Assembly (NCBI RefSeq): GCF_021134715.1
Contig: NC_060025.1
Location: 1,302,001-1,366,000, forward strand
From: Daphnia pulex
Taxonomy: Eukaryota > Arthropoda > Branchiopoda > Diplostraca > Daphniidae
Direction: 5' to 3'
DNA length: 64,000 bases
Part shown: in pieces, positions 46,459-60,093 of the stretch
Layout: each line of letters starts with the position of its first letter
Numbering within the stretch: the stretch's first letter is position 1
Made by a program: the position numbers and the translations under genes
Notes under the pieces: generated by a model
Seen by the model: only the letters and a program-made list of their open reading frames with translations
What the model was told of the DNA's origin: nothing
Database searches by the model: none

Positions 46459-48646
46459 GAGTGTCTTCGTGAGGAAGAAATATTCGCCATTTGTTTCCGG
46501 AGACGTGACTTGAAAGGGTCTTCCAAGTTGATTGGTGTCGATCTACATTTTTAGCCATTTGTAATTGGTAATGCTAGTTTGGATTTCTTCAATTTAATTA
46601 ATCTTTGACGTCTCTGTCTGAATTTACAGGCAATCTGGCATATAATTTCACTTGGCCAAATGTGATGATGCGGGTCGAAAACTGCTGTCCATTTTGTCGA
46701 AATGTCGGCCATTGTTAGCTGTACGTCTCATCTCGTGCAGAAACACTTCGGAGCTAGTAAAGTAAGTTGATCAATCTCCCTGCAATAATGCAATAGGTTT
46801 TACTTTTATTCATTGATTTTCAGGTCGGAGATGGAGATCCCTTTACTCAACTGTTGCAGAAATTTAGAACACAGCAAAGTCTGAGCTTCATGGCTGTAGT
46901 ATCATTAATGTGGTTTTGTTGCAGCCAGCTGGTGAAAGGTGTGATGGAGTCATGGTTGAGTTGCAGCTTCTGTATGCAGTTTATCGAGCTGGTGCTATCC
47001 CAAGTGTAACTGCAGGAAAACTTCTTGAATTGGTAATTTGATTGATATTATTGGTTGTAACTTGGGAAATCTTGTTTTTTGTTTTTTTTTTGTTTGTTTT
47101 CAACTGATAGTCGCTGATAGTTGATTGCTACAGATTTAGTTAATGACTATAGAGTAGACCCCTTTGCTTCTCTGTTGCAATTATGAGTTAAGACCATTAT
47201 GGAAATGTAGATTACATTTGTTATTTTCAAATTGTAAAACTTGACAACTACAAATTCCTTTGTAAGATTAATCAAGGTAATTCTGAGAGATTGTATAGTT
47301 TATCTTCATACTTCTATTGTTTTGTTATGTCACATGAGATTCTGTTCCTTGTTAGTAACTTGTTTTTGTTTTTCAATAGCCAGGTGAAGTCTGCGCTTCT
47401 TTGTTGCAGTCTAATATGTGCATGGATTCGTTGCAGTCATCCAGTGAAAGGTGTGATTAAATTGAGCTGTTGCATGCGGTCTTTGGTGCTGATGTTGTCC
47501 TGGAGTGTGGGAGAGTCCCATGCTTCAAGTCTTCTGGGATCAGCCATATCTGAGTTGACGCTGGATCATGCTGCATTGTGGTTGCCGAAATGTTGGACAT
47601 CTAGTAGAACTGCAAGAAGACTCCTTGAAATGGTAATTTGATAAAATTATAAGTTCTAACTTGGGAAGTATCATGCTTGGACTACTATAATTGCTTACAT
47701 TGTTTAATTTTAACATTTGGGGATTTCATCATGTCAACAGCTCTTTCCTTTGATCATATGTAAATTGAGTTATGGATTGTTTAAGGGGAATTGGTTAACA
47801 AGATGGGCAGATACTGTAGAAGAATGTTTTGGTTTCGCTGCAGAGCACTACAAATTTCAAATGAATTTGTAATGAAATCTTAAACGAGTAATCTAGTTTC
47901 ATGTAAATTTTTGTTTAAACTATAGTTATCAGATAGCCATAGAATATTTGGGTGAACTCCATTTGAAGTGATTTTTTTTAAATTTTATACAAAATTTTCA
48001 TTGATCAAACATTATTTTCATTTGGTCATAGCCCATAGGTTTATGTTTACGTAGCAGTGATTTTGCTGTCCAATATGGCATGTTGTTGCAGCCTATACTG
48101 GTGAAAGATTTTTTGCATCGAGTTATGCTGTTGCTGTTCCTTGGTGCCGGACTGCTGGTGTTGTGCACAAAAGTTACATCCAGTTTTAATTGTTATTTGT
48201 GTCTATGCAGTTAACCGTTTATATGTTGATAATGAAAAAAAATAGTAGTACGGGGAATTTTTACGTTGAACAAGTAATAAACATGCCTTCGCGATTGGGA
48301 AACCAGCGAGGAGGAGATGGGGGGGGGTAATTGATTTTCATTAACTAGAAGAAGTCGTGGTTTGTTTTAATAAGGTAGAAATAAAATCCTTTGTCTATCA
48401 CATCCATATACCTATCTATATAACCACATCTAATCCTCAAACCCCGTAACTTCCACCAACATCCATTCCTTAAACCCCATAACTTCCACCAACACCTATT
48501 CCTTAAACCCCCATTACCCCACTAATATCTGTAATATATTATTATTATTGTTGAATAAATAAACCATTTATATAATATGTAATTCTGGAACGCTTACAAA
48601 ATAAACAATTCATTAAACAGAGCGTCCGGTTCGAAACAATTTTTTT

Positions 48647-49168
48647 TGTGCGAGGCTTTTTAGCAAGTAATACGCCACCCAATTTGACAAAAAGTGATAG
48701 TTTGTTTTCACGGAAATTGCGTCAGACGGTCAAAAAATTTCTAGTTCAACAATCTCATGTAGAAATTTGCATCTAGTCTATTGGTGAAAATTGCGATTCT
48801 TTAAGCTTGATTATTTAGGAGATGTGTTAAAAAAATTGTGAGTAGCTAATAAATTGAACTAATTCACTTTTTTAGAATATTTTGAAGATAGATCACAAGA
48901 AAATCTAAAAACAACAAAGTGATCTAAAACCGAAATATTCAGAAAAAGTGGATTAGTTCTATTGTTAAGCTACCCACAATTGCTCTTTAACACATCACCT
49001 AAATTAATCAAGCTTAAAGAATCACAATTTGCACCAGTAGACTAGATGCAAATTTCTACATGAGATTGTTGAATTAGAAATTTTGTAACCGTCTGACGAA
49101 ATTTCCGTGAAAACAAACTATCACTTTTTGTCAAATTGGGTGACGGATTGCTTGCTAAAACTCGCACA
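48647..49168. mobile_element. 522-bp foldback element, copy in R1
   Basis: Same foldback structure as in the left arm, in inverted context and of the same length. Confidence 0.85.
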
Positions 49169-51952
49169 TGCAGTGTCGGCGTAGATCCAGGGAGATTACC
49201 TGGAAATGGAAGAAGAGAGAAGAGTGCGAGGCAAGTTTTACTGGGGAGCGATTAGTCATAATAGGCTTCCGGGTTAGACTCATGACCCTCTAAAAGTTTT
49301 CGTCGGATCATGCGCCTTCCAAGTCCCCGTTCAACCAGAGCCCTCCCCTCCTCCTGGTTTCACAGCGGGTGAGTGACCACCGGCGGGCGTTGGTTAGTGG
49401 TTAGTTAGGGAAACGGGGCCACAGAAAAGAAGGGAGCCCAGAAATGCACTTGTAATTTAATCTAACTACACAATTTATCAGTCTTGGATTACAGCATTCT
49501 CTCGTCGGTTTTCAGTTTCACCAATGGAGTCCATGATCAGTAGCGAAGGATTACTCTGTAAGCAGAATGAAAATTTAATTGGATGACAATCATTTTCAAT
49601 AAGATTGTAGCGAAAAAAAGCAATACTTCAAATCAAGAGGGACTGTGTAAGGAGCTAAATAGGGAGATTCAAGGATAGCAGCCTTTGGGTTAGCAAACAA
49701 GGGAGTAAGGGACCTCGTTGACTTTCTTGAAAGAACATTACTTTTCATATTTAGGAACCTGAAGGTTAGAACCTGTAAATGAAAAAATAAAAATAAACAT
49801 TTTTATAATAAGTAAAAGAATAATCAAACAGTTTTAAGTATATTACTCACGCAATATTTTTCTCGCCAAATCATCATCTTGTCCAAGGAAACGCCATCAC
49901 ACATCGCCAACAGCCAAAAATCTAAGGGTAAAACTCCGTGCTGTGTTGAGAGCAGGGTAGTAGAAGCCGGTTGGGTAGTCGAATGATGCTGGTCGCCTAA
50001 ATGATGTTCATGTAGGCCGCATCTTCTCGGTCATTACCTAAATGGCTAAATCAAGAAACAAAATGTAAACAAAATTTAAATTCAGTGACATGACAATGAA
50101 GTTACACAGGTAACACCAATCAGCTTTCCTAAGCAATCCAGAAAATGGAATGAGTCAAGTTCGATGACAAAGCGAATGATCCGCGTTGAACGTGTGGTCA
50201 TTGCCTTATTTTGGAGGGATAACCAGATGCCACACATTTGGTCTTATAGGCAACATCTAAATAAGAAACCAAACAATCGTTAAAATTGCTATTAGTATGA
50301 CAACTTCTCTAAATTCAATGTAAACACAACTTACAATGATGATAGCATGATCACAATATTAAACCTCTTTTTTTGTTGTTGAAAAATAGGGAGATTCATG
50401 GGTAGCAGCCAACGGGTTAGCAAACAAGGAATCTTGTTGACTGTAAGTCCTTTTCTTGGAAGGACATAACTTCTCATATAGTCAGTCATGCCAATTTAGA
50501 AACCTGTAAATAAAACAAAAATTCATATTAGACTGCAATTAATAAAGTTCAGTAACATGACAAGTGAACTTTTATACATATGAAACCACAAATCAGTTAT
50601 CCAAGATTCTCTATAAGATGGAATGAGAGATTGTTCCATGCTGGAGTCGGTGATCTAGCAAGTTCAATAGAAACAGCCGATAATTAAGATTAATCCTAAT
50701 AAAACATGAGAAGAATATATGTTTTAGCATGAAATAAAGCTAGTGTTGGTTTTTACCTGTATCATTTTGATGACACATTCAGTAGAACACAATGAGTTTG
50801 AACAATATAGCTCACGGTAGGTTGCATGACTTTCAAGTTTACTCTGACTGTGAGTTGATGAGAAACATTGAGGTTATCCAACATATAAACGGAATAGCAC
50901 ACATCACCGACAAGTTATTACAGACGAAATCACTCGAGTTTACCTATGAATCATTGGTAATTTTCGAAGCTAGCTTAACGTTGATTGTTGACTCATAAGA
51001 TGAAATGATTCACCTATGTTACAAATTTCGCGTTTTGGGGCAAGAAAAGGGAATTTTGCATGCAGTTTTATATTTGACCGCTAGGTAGCGTTGTGGCGAT
51101 TTTTTTTTTATTTAAAGTTTGTGACTCTTTCGGCGTGCCATAGCGTATGGCTGCCATAATAGCGTGCCATACGTAACTAAACTGATTAAAAGCTATGCCG
51201 TCTAGCGTCAGAAAAAAGAAACGTTCAACAGTAACATGTAAACAATGTCCGCTTTAGCTCGTTGACACTCATTGAAAGAATTAACAAACAAAGACAAATA
51301 ACTTTGGTACTCGCGTAATATTCTCCCCTCCAATTTCTAACTCGTCTTCACCAAAAATCCACTGCAGCATCGCACATATCACAAGAGACGAAATTCCCAA
51401 GGTATAATGTTTCTACAATGAGAAGGCAGTTTGACATTCGTGTATGTGCCTTGTCTATGGCATCTGTTCGTGATTCCAGCTAGATACCTTTTAAACTTTT
51501 AACTTCATTCCTGTCATTCTGCACTTTGCCTTCTGATGAATTTTTCTTTTGTGTAGCTCTTGATGACCATGTTCCAGCCGTTAATGGAGTACAGATGCTG
51601 ACTGATGAGATGGTGAATGCTGTTCTTAAAGCTGTTGCTGTGGTGTCACATTTCATTGTGTTGTTTGTTCATTTGTCAATCATGTCAAATCTCTTCCATA
51701 TCTGGCACTCAAATCTCATCTGTGCAGTATACAACTGAGGTAACCTGATCTTACATGATTTAGGATTGATTCAATTGTGACAAAAAACTTTCTGTGCCAA
51801 ACAAATAATAACACTGTGTGATTCTTCAATTCCAGAGATAATTACAGGTCCTTCTAACTCTATTCCGCCCCCTCGAATTTCTCCCAATTTTTAGCGCATC
51901 TAGCGGCGATAATCTCAACTTAATGAAAAACAACGGCGGATTGTCCCCCCAT

Positions 51953-51966
51953 CCGCCAGGTGGCGC
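51953..51966 (+). promoter_or_regulatory. CTCF-like motif, start of R2
   Basis: CCGCCAGGTGGCGC on the plus strand, at the R1/R2 junction. Confidence 0.5.
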
Positions 51967-54107
51967 GAGTGTCTTCGTGAGGAAGAAATATTCGCCATTT
52001 GTTTCCGGAGACGTGACTTGAAAGGGTCTTCCAAGTTGATTGGTGTCGATCTACATTTTTAGCCATTTGTAATTGGTAATGCTAGTTTGGATTTCTTTAA
52101 TTTAATTAATCTTTGACGTCTCTGTATGAATTTACAGGCAATCTGGCATATAAATTCACTTGGCCAAATGTGCTGACGTGGGTCGATTCTGCTGTCCATT
52201 TTGTCGAAATGTCGGCCATTGATAGCTGTACGTCTCATCTCGTGCAGAAACACTTCAGAGCTAGTGAAGTAATTTTGTTGATCAATCTCCCTGCAATAAT
52301 ACAATAGGTTTTACTTTTATTAGTTGATTTTCAGGTCGGAAATGGAGATCCCTTTGCTCAACTGTTGCAGAAATTTAGAATACATGACAAATTCTGAGCT
52401 TCATGGCTGTAAATGTGGTTTTGTTGCAGCCAACTGGTGAAAGGTGTGATCGAGTCATGGTGGAGTTGCAGCTTCTGCTTGCAGTTTATAGAGCTGGTGC
52501 TATCCCATACAGGAAAACTTCTTGAATTGGTAATGTTTTTATATTTTTTATTTTGCATTCAACTGATAGTTGATCGCTACAGATTTAGTTAATGACTAGA
52601 GAGTAGACCCCTTTGCTTCTCTGTTGCAATTATGAGTTAAGACCATTATGGAAATGTAGATTACATTTGTTATTTTCAAATTGTAAAACTTGACAACTAC
52701 AAATTCCTTTGTAAGATTAATCAAGGTAATTCTGAGAGATTGTATAGTTTATCTTCATACTTCTATTGTTTTGTTATGTCACATGAGATTCTGTTCCTTG
52801 TTAGTAACTTGTTTTTGTTTTTCAATAGCCAGGTGAAGTCTGCGCTTCTTTGTTGCAGTCTAATATGTGCATGGATTCGTTGCAGTCATCCAGTGAAAGG
52901 TGTGATTAAATTGAGCTGTTGCATGCGGTCTTTGGTGCTGATGTTGTCCTGGAGTGTGGGAGAGTCCCATGCTTCAAGTCTTCTGGGATCAGCCATATCT
53001 GAGTTGACGCTGGATCATGCTGCATTGTGGTTGCCGAAATGTTGGACATCTAGTAGAACTGCAAGAAGACTCCTTGAAATGGTAATTTGATAAAATTATA
53101 AGTTCTAACTTGGGAAGTATCATGCTTGGACTACTATAATTGCTTACATTGTTTAATTTTAACATTTGGGGATTTCATCATGTCAACAGCTCTTTCCTTT
53201 GATCATATGTAAATTGAGTTATGGATTGTTTAAGGGGAATTGGTTAACAAGATGGGCAGATACTGTAGAAGAATGTTTTGGTTTCGCTGCAGAGCACTAC
53301 AAATTTCAAATGAATTTGTAATGAAATCTTAAACGAGTAATCTAGTTTCATGTAAATTTTTGTTTAAACTATAGTTATCAGATAGCCATAGAATATTTGG
53401 GTGAACTCCATTTGAAGTGATTTTTTTTAAATTTTATACAAAATTTTCATTGATCAAACATTATTTTCATTTGGTCATAGCCCATAGGTTTATGTTTACG
53501 TAGCAGTGATTTTGCTGTCCAATATGGCATGTTGTTGCAGCCTATACTGGTGAAAGATTTTTTGCATCGAGTTATGCTGTTGCTGTTCCTTGGTGCCGGA
53601 CTGCTGGTGTTGTGCACAAAAGTTACATCCAGTTTTAATTGTTATTTGTGTCTATGCAGTTAACCGTTTATATGTTGATAATGAAAAAAAATAGTAGTAC
53701 GGGGAATTTTTACGTTGAACAAGTAATAAACATGCCTTCGCGATTGGGAAACCAGCGAGGAGGAGATGGGGGGGGGTAATTGATTTTCATTAACTAGAAG
53801 AAGTCGTGGTTTGTTTTAATAAGGTAGAAATAAAATCCTTTGTCTATCACATCCATATACCTATCTATATAACCACATCTAATCCTCAAACCCCGTAACT
53901 TCCACCAACATCCATTCCTTAAACCCCATAACTTCCACCAACACCTATTCCTTAAACCCCCATTACCCCACTAATATCTGTAATATATTATTATTATTGT
54001 TGAATAAATAAACCATTTATATAATATGTAAATCTCAATTTTATTCTGGAACGCTTACAAAATAAACAATTCATTAAACAGAGCGTCCGGTTCGAAACAA
54101 TTTTTTT

Positions 54108-54629
54108 TGTGCGAGGCTTTTTAGCAAGTAATCCGCCACCCAATTTGACAAAAAGTGATAGTTTGTTTTCACGGAAATTGCGTCAGACGGTCAAAAAATT
54201 TCTAGTTCAACAATCTCATGTAGAAATTTGCATCTAGTCTATTGGTGAAAATTGCGATTCTTTAAGCTTGATTATTTAGGAGATGTGTTAAAAAAATTGT
54301 GAGTAGCTAATAAATTGAACTAATTCACTTTTTTAGAATATTTTGAAGATAGATCACAAGAAAATCTAAAAACAACAAAGTGATCTAAAACCGAAATATT
54401 CAGAAAAAGTGGATTAGTTCTATTGTTAAGCTACCCACAATTGCTCTTTAACACATCACCTAAATTAATCAAGCTTAAAGAATCACAATTTGCACCAGTA
54501 GACTAGATGCAAATTTCTACATGAGATTGTTGAATTAGAAATTTTGTAACCGTCTGACGAAATTTCCGTGAAAACAAACTATCACTTTTTGTCAAATTGG
54601 GTGACGGATTGCTTGCTAAAACTCGCACA
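54108..54629. mobile_element. 522-bp foldback element, copy in R2
   Basis: Same structure and length as the other four copies; 5,461 bases from the R1 copy. Confidence 0.85.
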
Positions 54630-57413
54630 TGCAGTGTCGGCGTAGATCCAGGGAGATTACCTGGAAATGGAAGAAGAGAGAAGAGTGCGAGGCAAGTTTT
54701 ACTGGGGAGCGATTAGTCATAATAGGCTTCCGGGTTAGACTCATGACCCTCTAAAAGTTTTCGTCGGATCATGCGCCTTCCAAGTCCCCGTTCAACCAGA
54801 GCCCTCCCCTCCTCCTGGTTTCACAGCGGGTGAGTGACCACCGGCGGGCGTTGGTTAGTGGTTAGTTAGGGAAACGGGGCCACAGAAAAGAAGGGAGCCC
54901 AGAAATGCACTTGTAATTTAATCTAACTACACAATTTATCAGTCTTGGATTACAGCATTCTCTCGTCGGTTTTCAGTTTCACCAATGGAGTCCATGATCA
55001 GTAGCGAAGGATTACTCTGTAAGCAGAATGAAAATTTAATTGGATGACAATCATTTTCAATAAGATTGTAGCGAAAAAAAGCAATACTTCAAATCAAGAG
55101 GGACTGTGTAAGGAGCTAAATAGGGAGATTCAAGGATAGCAGCCTTTGGGTTAGCAAACAAGGGAGTAAGGGACCTCGTTGACTTTCTTGAAAGAACATT
55201 ACTTTTCATATTTAGGAACCTGAAGGTTAGAACCTGTAAATGAAAAAATAAAAATAAACATTTTTATAATAAGTAAAAGAATAATCAAACAGTTTTAAGT
55301 ATATTACTCACGCAATATTTTTCTCGCCAAATCATCATCTTGTCCAAGGAAACGCCATCACACATCGCCAACAGCCAAAAATCTAAGGGTAAAACTCCGT
55401 GCTGTGTTGAGAGCAGGGTAGTAGAAGCCGGTTGGGTAGTCGAATGATGCTGGTCGCCTAAATGATGTTCATGTAGGCCGCATCTTCTCGGTCATTACCT
55501 AAATGGCTAAATCAAGAAACAAAATGTAAACAAAATTTAAATTCAGTGACATGACAATGAAGTTACACAGGTAACACCAATCAGCTTTCCTAAGCAATCC
55601 AGAAAATGGAATGAGTCAAGTTCGATGACAAAGCGAATGATCCGCGTTGAACGTGTGGTCATTGCCTTATTTTGGAGGGATAACCAGATGCCACACATTT
55701 GGTCTTATAGGCAACATCTAAATAAGAAACCAAACAATCGTTAAAATTGCTATTAGTATGACAACTTCTCTAAATTCAATGTAAACACAACTTACAATGA
55801 TGATAGCATGATCACAATATTAAACCTCTTTTTTTGTTGTTGAAAAATAGGGAGATTCATGGGTAGCAGCCAACGGGTTAGCAAACAAGGAATCTTGTTG
55901 ACTGTAAGTCCTTTTCTTGGAAGGACATAACTTCTCATATAGTCAGTCATGCCAATTTAGAAACCTGTAAATAAAACAAAAATTCATATTAGACTGCAAT
56001 TAATAAAGTTCAGTAACATGACAAGTGAACTTTTATACATATGAAACCACAAATCAGTTATCCAAGATTCTCTATAAGATGGAATGAGAGATTGTTCCAT
56101 GCTGGAGTCGGTGATCTAGCAAGTTCAATAGAAACAGCCGATAATTAAGATTAATCCTAATAAAACATGAGAAGAATATATGTTTTAGCATGAAATAAAG
56201 CTAGTGTTGGTTTTTACCTGTATCATTTTGATGACACATTCAGTAGAACACAATGAGTTTGAACAATATAGCTCACGGTAGGTTGCATGACTTTCAAGTT
56301 TACTCTGACTGTGAGTTGATGAGAAACATTGAGGTTATCCAACATATAAACGGAATAGCACACATCACCGACAAGTTATTACAGACGAAATCACTCGAGT
56401 TTACCTATGAATCATTGGTAATTTTCGAAGCTAGCTTAACGTTGATTGTTGACTCATAAGATGAAATGATTCACCTATGTTACAAATTTCGCGTTTTGGG
56501 GCAAGAAAAGGGAATTTTGCATGCAGTTTTATATTTGACCGCTAGGTAGCGTTGTGGCGATTTTTTTTTTATTTAAAGTTTGTGACTCTTTCGGCGTGCC
56601 ATAGCGTATGGCTGCCATAATAGCGTGCCATACGTAACTAAACTGATTAAAAGCTATGCCGTCTAGCGTCAGAAAAAAGAAACGTTCAACAGTAACATGT
56701 AAACAATGTCCGCTTTAGCTCGTTGACACTCATTGAAAGAATTAACAAACAAAGACAAATAACTTTGGTACTCGCGTAATATTCTCCCCTCCAATTTCTA
56801 ACTCGTCTTCACCAAAAATCCACTGCAGCATCGCACATATCACAAGAGACGAAATTCCCAAGGTATAATGTTTCTACAATGAGAAGGCAGTTTGACATTC
56901 GTGTATGTGCCTTGTCTATGGCATCTGTTCGTGATTCCAGCTAGATACCTTTTAAACTTTTAACTTCATTCCTGTCATTCTGCACTTTGCCTTCTGATGA
57001 ATTTTTCTTTTGTGTAGCTCTTGATGACCATGTTCCAGCCGTTAATGGAGTACAGATGCTGACTGATGAGATGGTGAATGCTGTTCTTAAAGCTGTTGCT
57101 GTGGTGTCACATTTCATTGTGTTGTTTGTTCATTTGTCAATCATGTCAAATCTCTTCCATATCTGGCACTCAAATCTCATCTGTGCAGTATACAACTGAG
57201 GTAACCTGATCTTACATGATTTAGGATTGATTCAATTGTGACAAAAAACTTTCTGTGCCAAACAAATAATAACACTGTGTGATTCTTCAATTCCAGAGAT
57301 AATTACAGGTCCTTCTAACTCTATTCCGCCCCCTCGAATTTCTCCCAATTTTTAGCGCATCTAGCGGCGATAATCTCAACTTAATGAAAAACAACGGCGG
57401 ATTGTCCCCCCAT

Positions 57414-57427
57414 CCGCCAGGTGGCGC
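57414..57427 (+). promoter_or_regulatory. CTCF-like motif, start of R3
   Basis: CCGCCAGGTGGCGC on the plus strand, at the R2/R3 junction. Confidence 0.5.
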
Positions 57428-59571
57428 GAGTGTCTTCGTGAGGAAGAAATATTCGCCATTTGTTTCCGGAGACGTGACTTGAAAGGGTCTTCCAAGTTGA
57501 TTGGTGTCGATCTACATTTTTAGCCATTTGTAATTGGTAATGCTAGTTTGGATTTCTTTAATTTAATTAATCTTTGACGTCTCTGTATGAATTTACAGGC
57601 AATCTGGCATATAAATTCACTTGGCCAAATGTGCTGACGTGGGTCGATTCTGCTGTCCATTTTGTCGAAATGTCGGCCATTGATAGCTGTACGTCTCATC
57701 TCGTGCAGAAACACTTCAGAGCTAGTGAAGTAATTTTGTTGATCAATCTCCCTGCAATAATACAATAGGTTTTACTTTTATTAGTTGATTTTCAGGTCGG
57801 AAATGGAGATCCCTTTGCTCAACTGTTGCAGAAATTTAGAATACATGACAAATTCTGAGCTTCATGGCTGTAAATGTGGTTTTGTTGCAGCCAACTGGTG
57901 AAAGGTGTGATCGAGTCATGGTGGAGTTGCAGCTTCTGCTTGCAGTTTATAGAGCTGGTGCTATCCCATACAGGAAAACTTCTTGAATTGGTAATGTTTT
58001 TATATTTTTTATTTTGCATTCAACTGATAGTTGATCGCTACAGATTTAGTTAATGACTAGAGAGTAGACCCCTTTGCTTCTCTGTTGCAATTATGAGTTA
58101 AGACCATTATGGAAATGTAGATTACATTTGTTATTTTCAAATTGTAAAACTTGACAACTACAAATTCCTTTGTAAGATTAATCAAGGTAATTCTGAGAGA
58201 TTGTATAGTTTATCTTCATACTTCTATTGTTTTGTTATGTCACATGAGATTCTGTTCCTTGTTAGTAACTTGTTTTTGTTTTTCAATAGCCAGGTGAAGT
58301 CTGCGCTTCTTTGTTGCAGTCTAATATGTGCATGGATTCGTTGCAGTCATCCAGTGAAAGGTGTGATTAAATTGAGCTGTTGCATGCGGTCTTTGGTGCT
58401 GATGTTGTCCTGGAGTGTGGGAGAGTCCCATGCTTCAAGTCTTCTGGGATCAGCCATATCTGAGTTGACGCTGGATCATGCTGCATTGTGGTTGCCGAAA
58501 TGTTGGACATCTAGTAGAACTGCAAGAAGACTCCTTGAAATGGTAATTTGATAAAATTATAAGTTCTAACTTGGGAAGTATCATGCTTGGACTACTATAA
58601 TTGCTTACATTGTTTAATTTTAACATTTGGGGATTTCATCATGTCAACAGCTCTTTCCTTTGATCATATGTAAATTGAGTTATGGATTGTTTAAGGGGAA
58701 TTGGTTAACAAGATGGGCAGATACTGTAGAAGAATGTTTTGGTTTCGCTGCAGAGCACTACAAATTTCAAATGAATTTGTAATGAAATCTTAAACGAGTA
58801 ATCTAGTTTCATGTAAATTTTTGTTTAAACTATAGTTATCAGATAGCCATAGAATATTTGGGTGAACTCCATTTGAAGTGATTTTTTTTAAATTTTATAC
58901 AAAATTTTCATTGATCAAACATTATTTTCATTTGGTCATAGCCCATAGGTTTATGTTTACGTAGCAGTGATTTTGCTGTCCAATATGGCATGTTGTTGCA
59001 GCCTATACTGGTGAAAGATTTTTTGCATCGAGTTATGCTGTTGCTGTTCCTTGGTGCCGGACTGCTGGTGTTGTGCACAAAAGTTACATCCAGTTTTAAT
59101 TGTTATTTGTGTCTATGCAGTTAACCGTTTATATGTTGATAATGAAAAAAAATAGTAGTACGGGGAATTTTTACGTTGAACAAGTAATAAACATGCCTTC
59201 GCGATTGGGAAACCAGCGAGGAGGAGATGGGGGGGGGGGGTAATTGATTTTCATTAACTAGAAGAAGTCGTGGTTTGTTTTAATAAGGTAGAAATAAAAT
59301 CCTTTGTCTATCACATCCATATACCTATCTATATAACCACATCTAATCCTCAAACCCCGTAACTTCCACCAACATCCATTCCTTAAACCCCATAACTTCC
59401 ACCAACACCTATTCCTTAAACCCCCATTACCCCACTAATATCTGTAATATATTATTATTATTGTTGAATAAATAAACCATTTATATAATATGTAAATCTC
59501 AATTTTATTCTGGAACGCTTACAAAATAAACAATTCATTAAACAGAGCGTCCGGTTCGAAACAATTTTTTT

Positions 59572-60093
59572 TGTGCGAGGCTTTTTAGCAAGTAATCCGC
59601 CACCCAATTTGACAAAAAGTGATAGTTTGTTTTCACGGAAATTGCGTCAGACGGTCAAAAAATTTCTAGTTCAACAATCTCATGTAGAAATTTGCATCTA
59701 GTCTATTGGTGAAAATTGCGATTCTTTAAGCTTGATTATTTAGGAGATGTGTTAAAAAAATTGTGAGTAGCTAATAAATTGAACTAATTCACTTTTTTAG
59801 AATATTTTGAAGATAGATCACAAGAAAATCTAAAAACAACAAAGTGATCTAAAACCGAAATATTCAGAAAAAGTGGATTAGTTCTATTGTTAAGCTACCC
59901 ACAATTGCTCTTTAACACATCACCTAAATTAATCAAGCTTAAAGAATCACAATTTGCACCAGTAGACTAGATGCAAATTTCTACATGAGATTGTTGAATT
60001 AGAAATTTTGTAACCGTCTGACGAAATTTCCGTGAAAACAAACTATCACTTTTTGTCAAATTGGGTGACGGATTGCTTGCTAAAACTCGCACA
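59572..60093. mobile_element. 522-bp foldback element, copy in R3
   Basis: Fifth copy, identical layout; 5,464 bases from the R2 copy. Confidence 0.85.

Larger units (their letters stand above)
46384..51849 (-). repeat. 5.46-kb tandem unit R1 (inverted)
   Basis: First right-arm unit, reverse complement of L1/L2. Most is near-identical to the others, but about 46590-47140 carries many substitutions and small indels. A 13-base deletion is visible near 48582. The G-run near 48319 is 9 long. It ends at ATTACAGGT, the mirror of the L-unit start. Confidence 0.93.
51850..57310 (-). repeat. 5.46-kb tandem unit R2 (inverted)
   Basis: Second right-arm unit, 5,461 bases, in direct tandem with R1 and R3. 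It lacks the diverged tract of R1. Exon-like blocks on the plus strand lie at 52430-52529, 52886-53081 and from 53541, each preceded by TTGCAG; the first two are followed by GTAAT. They share a CTGGTGAAAG-type start. Confidence 0.93.

Noticed and set aside
50792-50998. 68-residue frame starting MSLNNIAHGRLHDF, in all five units, as a coding exon
   Set aside because: It looks protein-like and has a possible donor inside, but I could not link it to a second exon or any known family, so it is not called as a gene.
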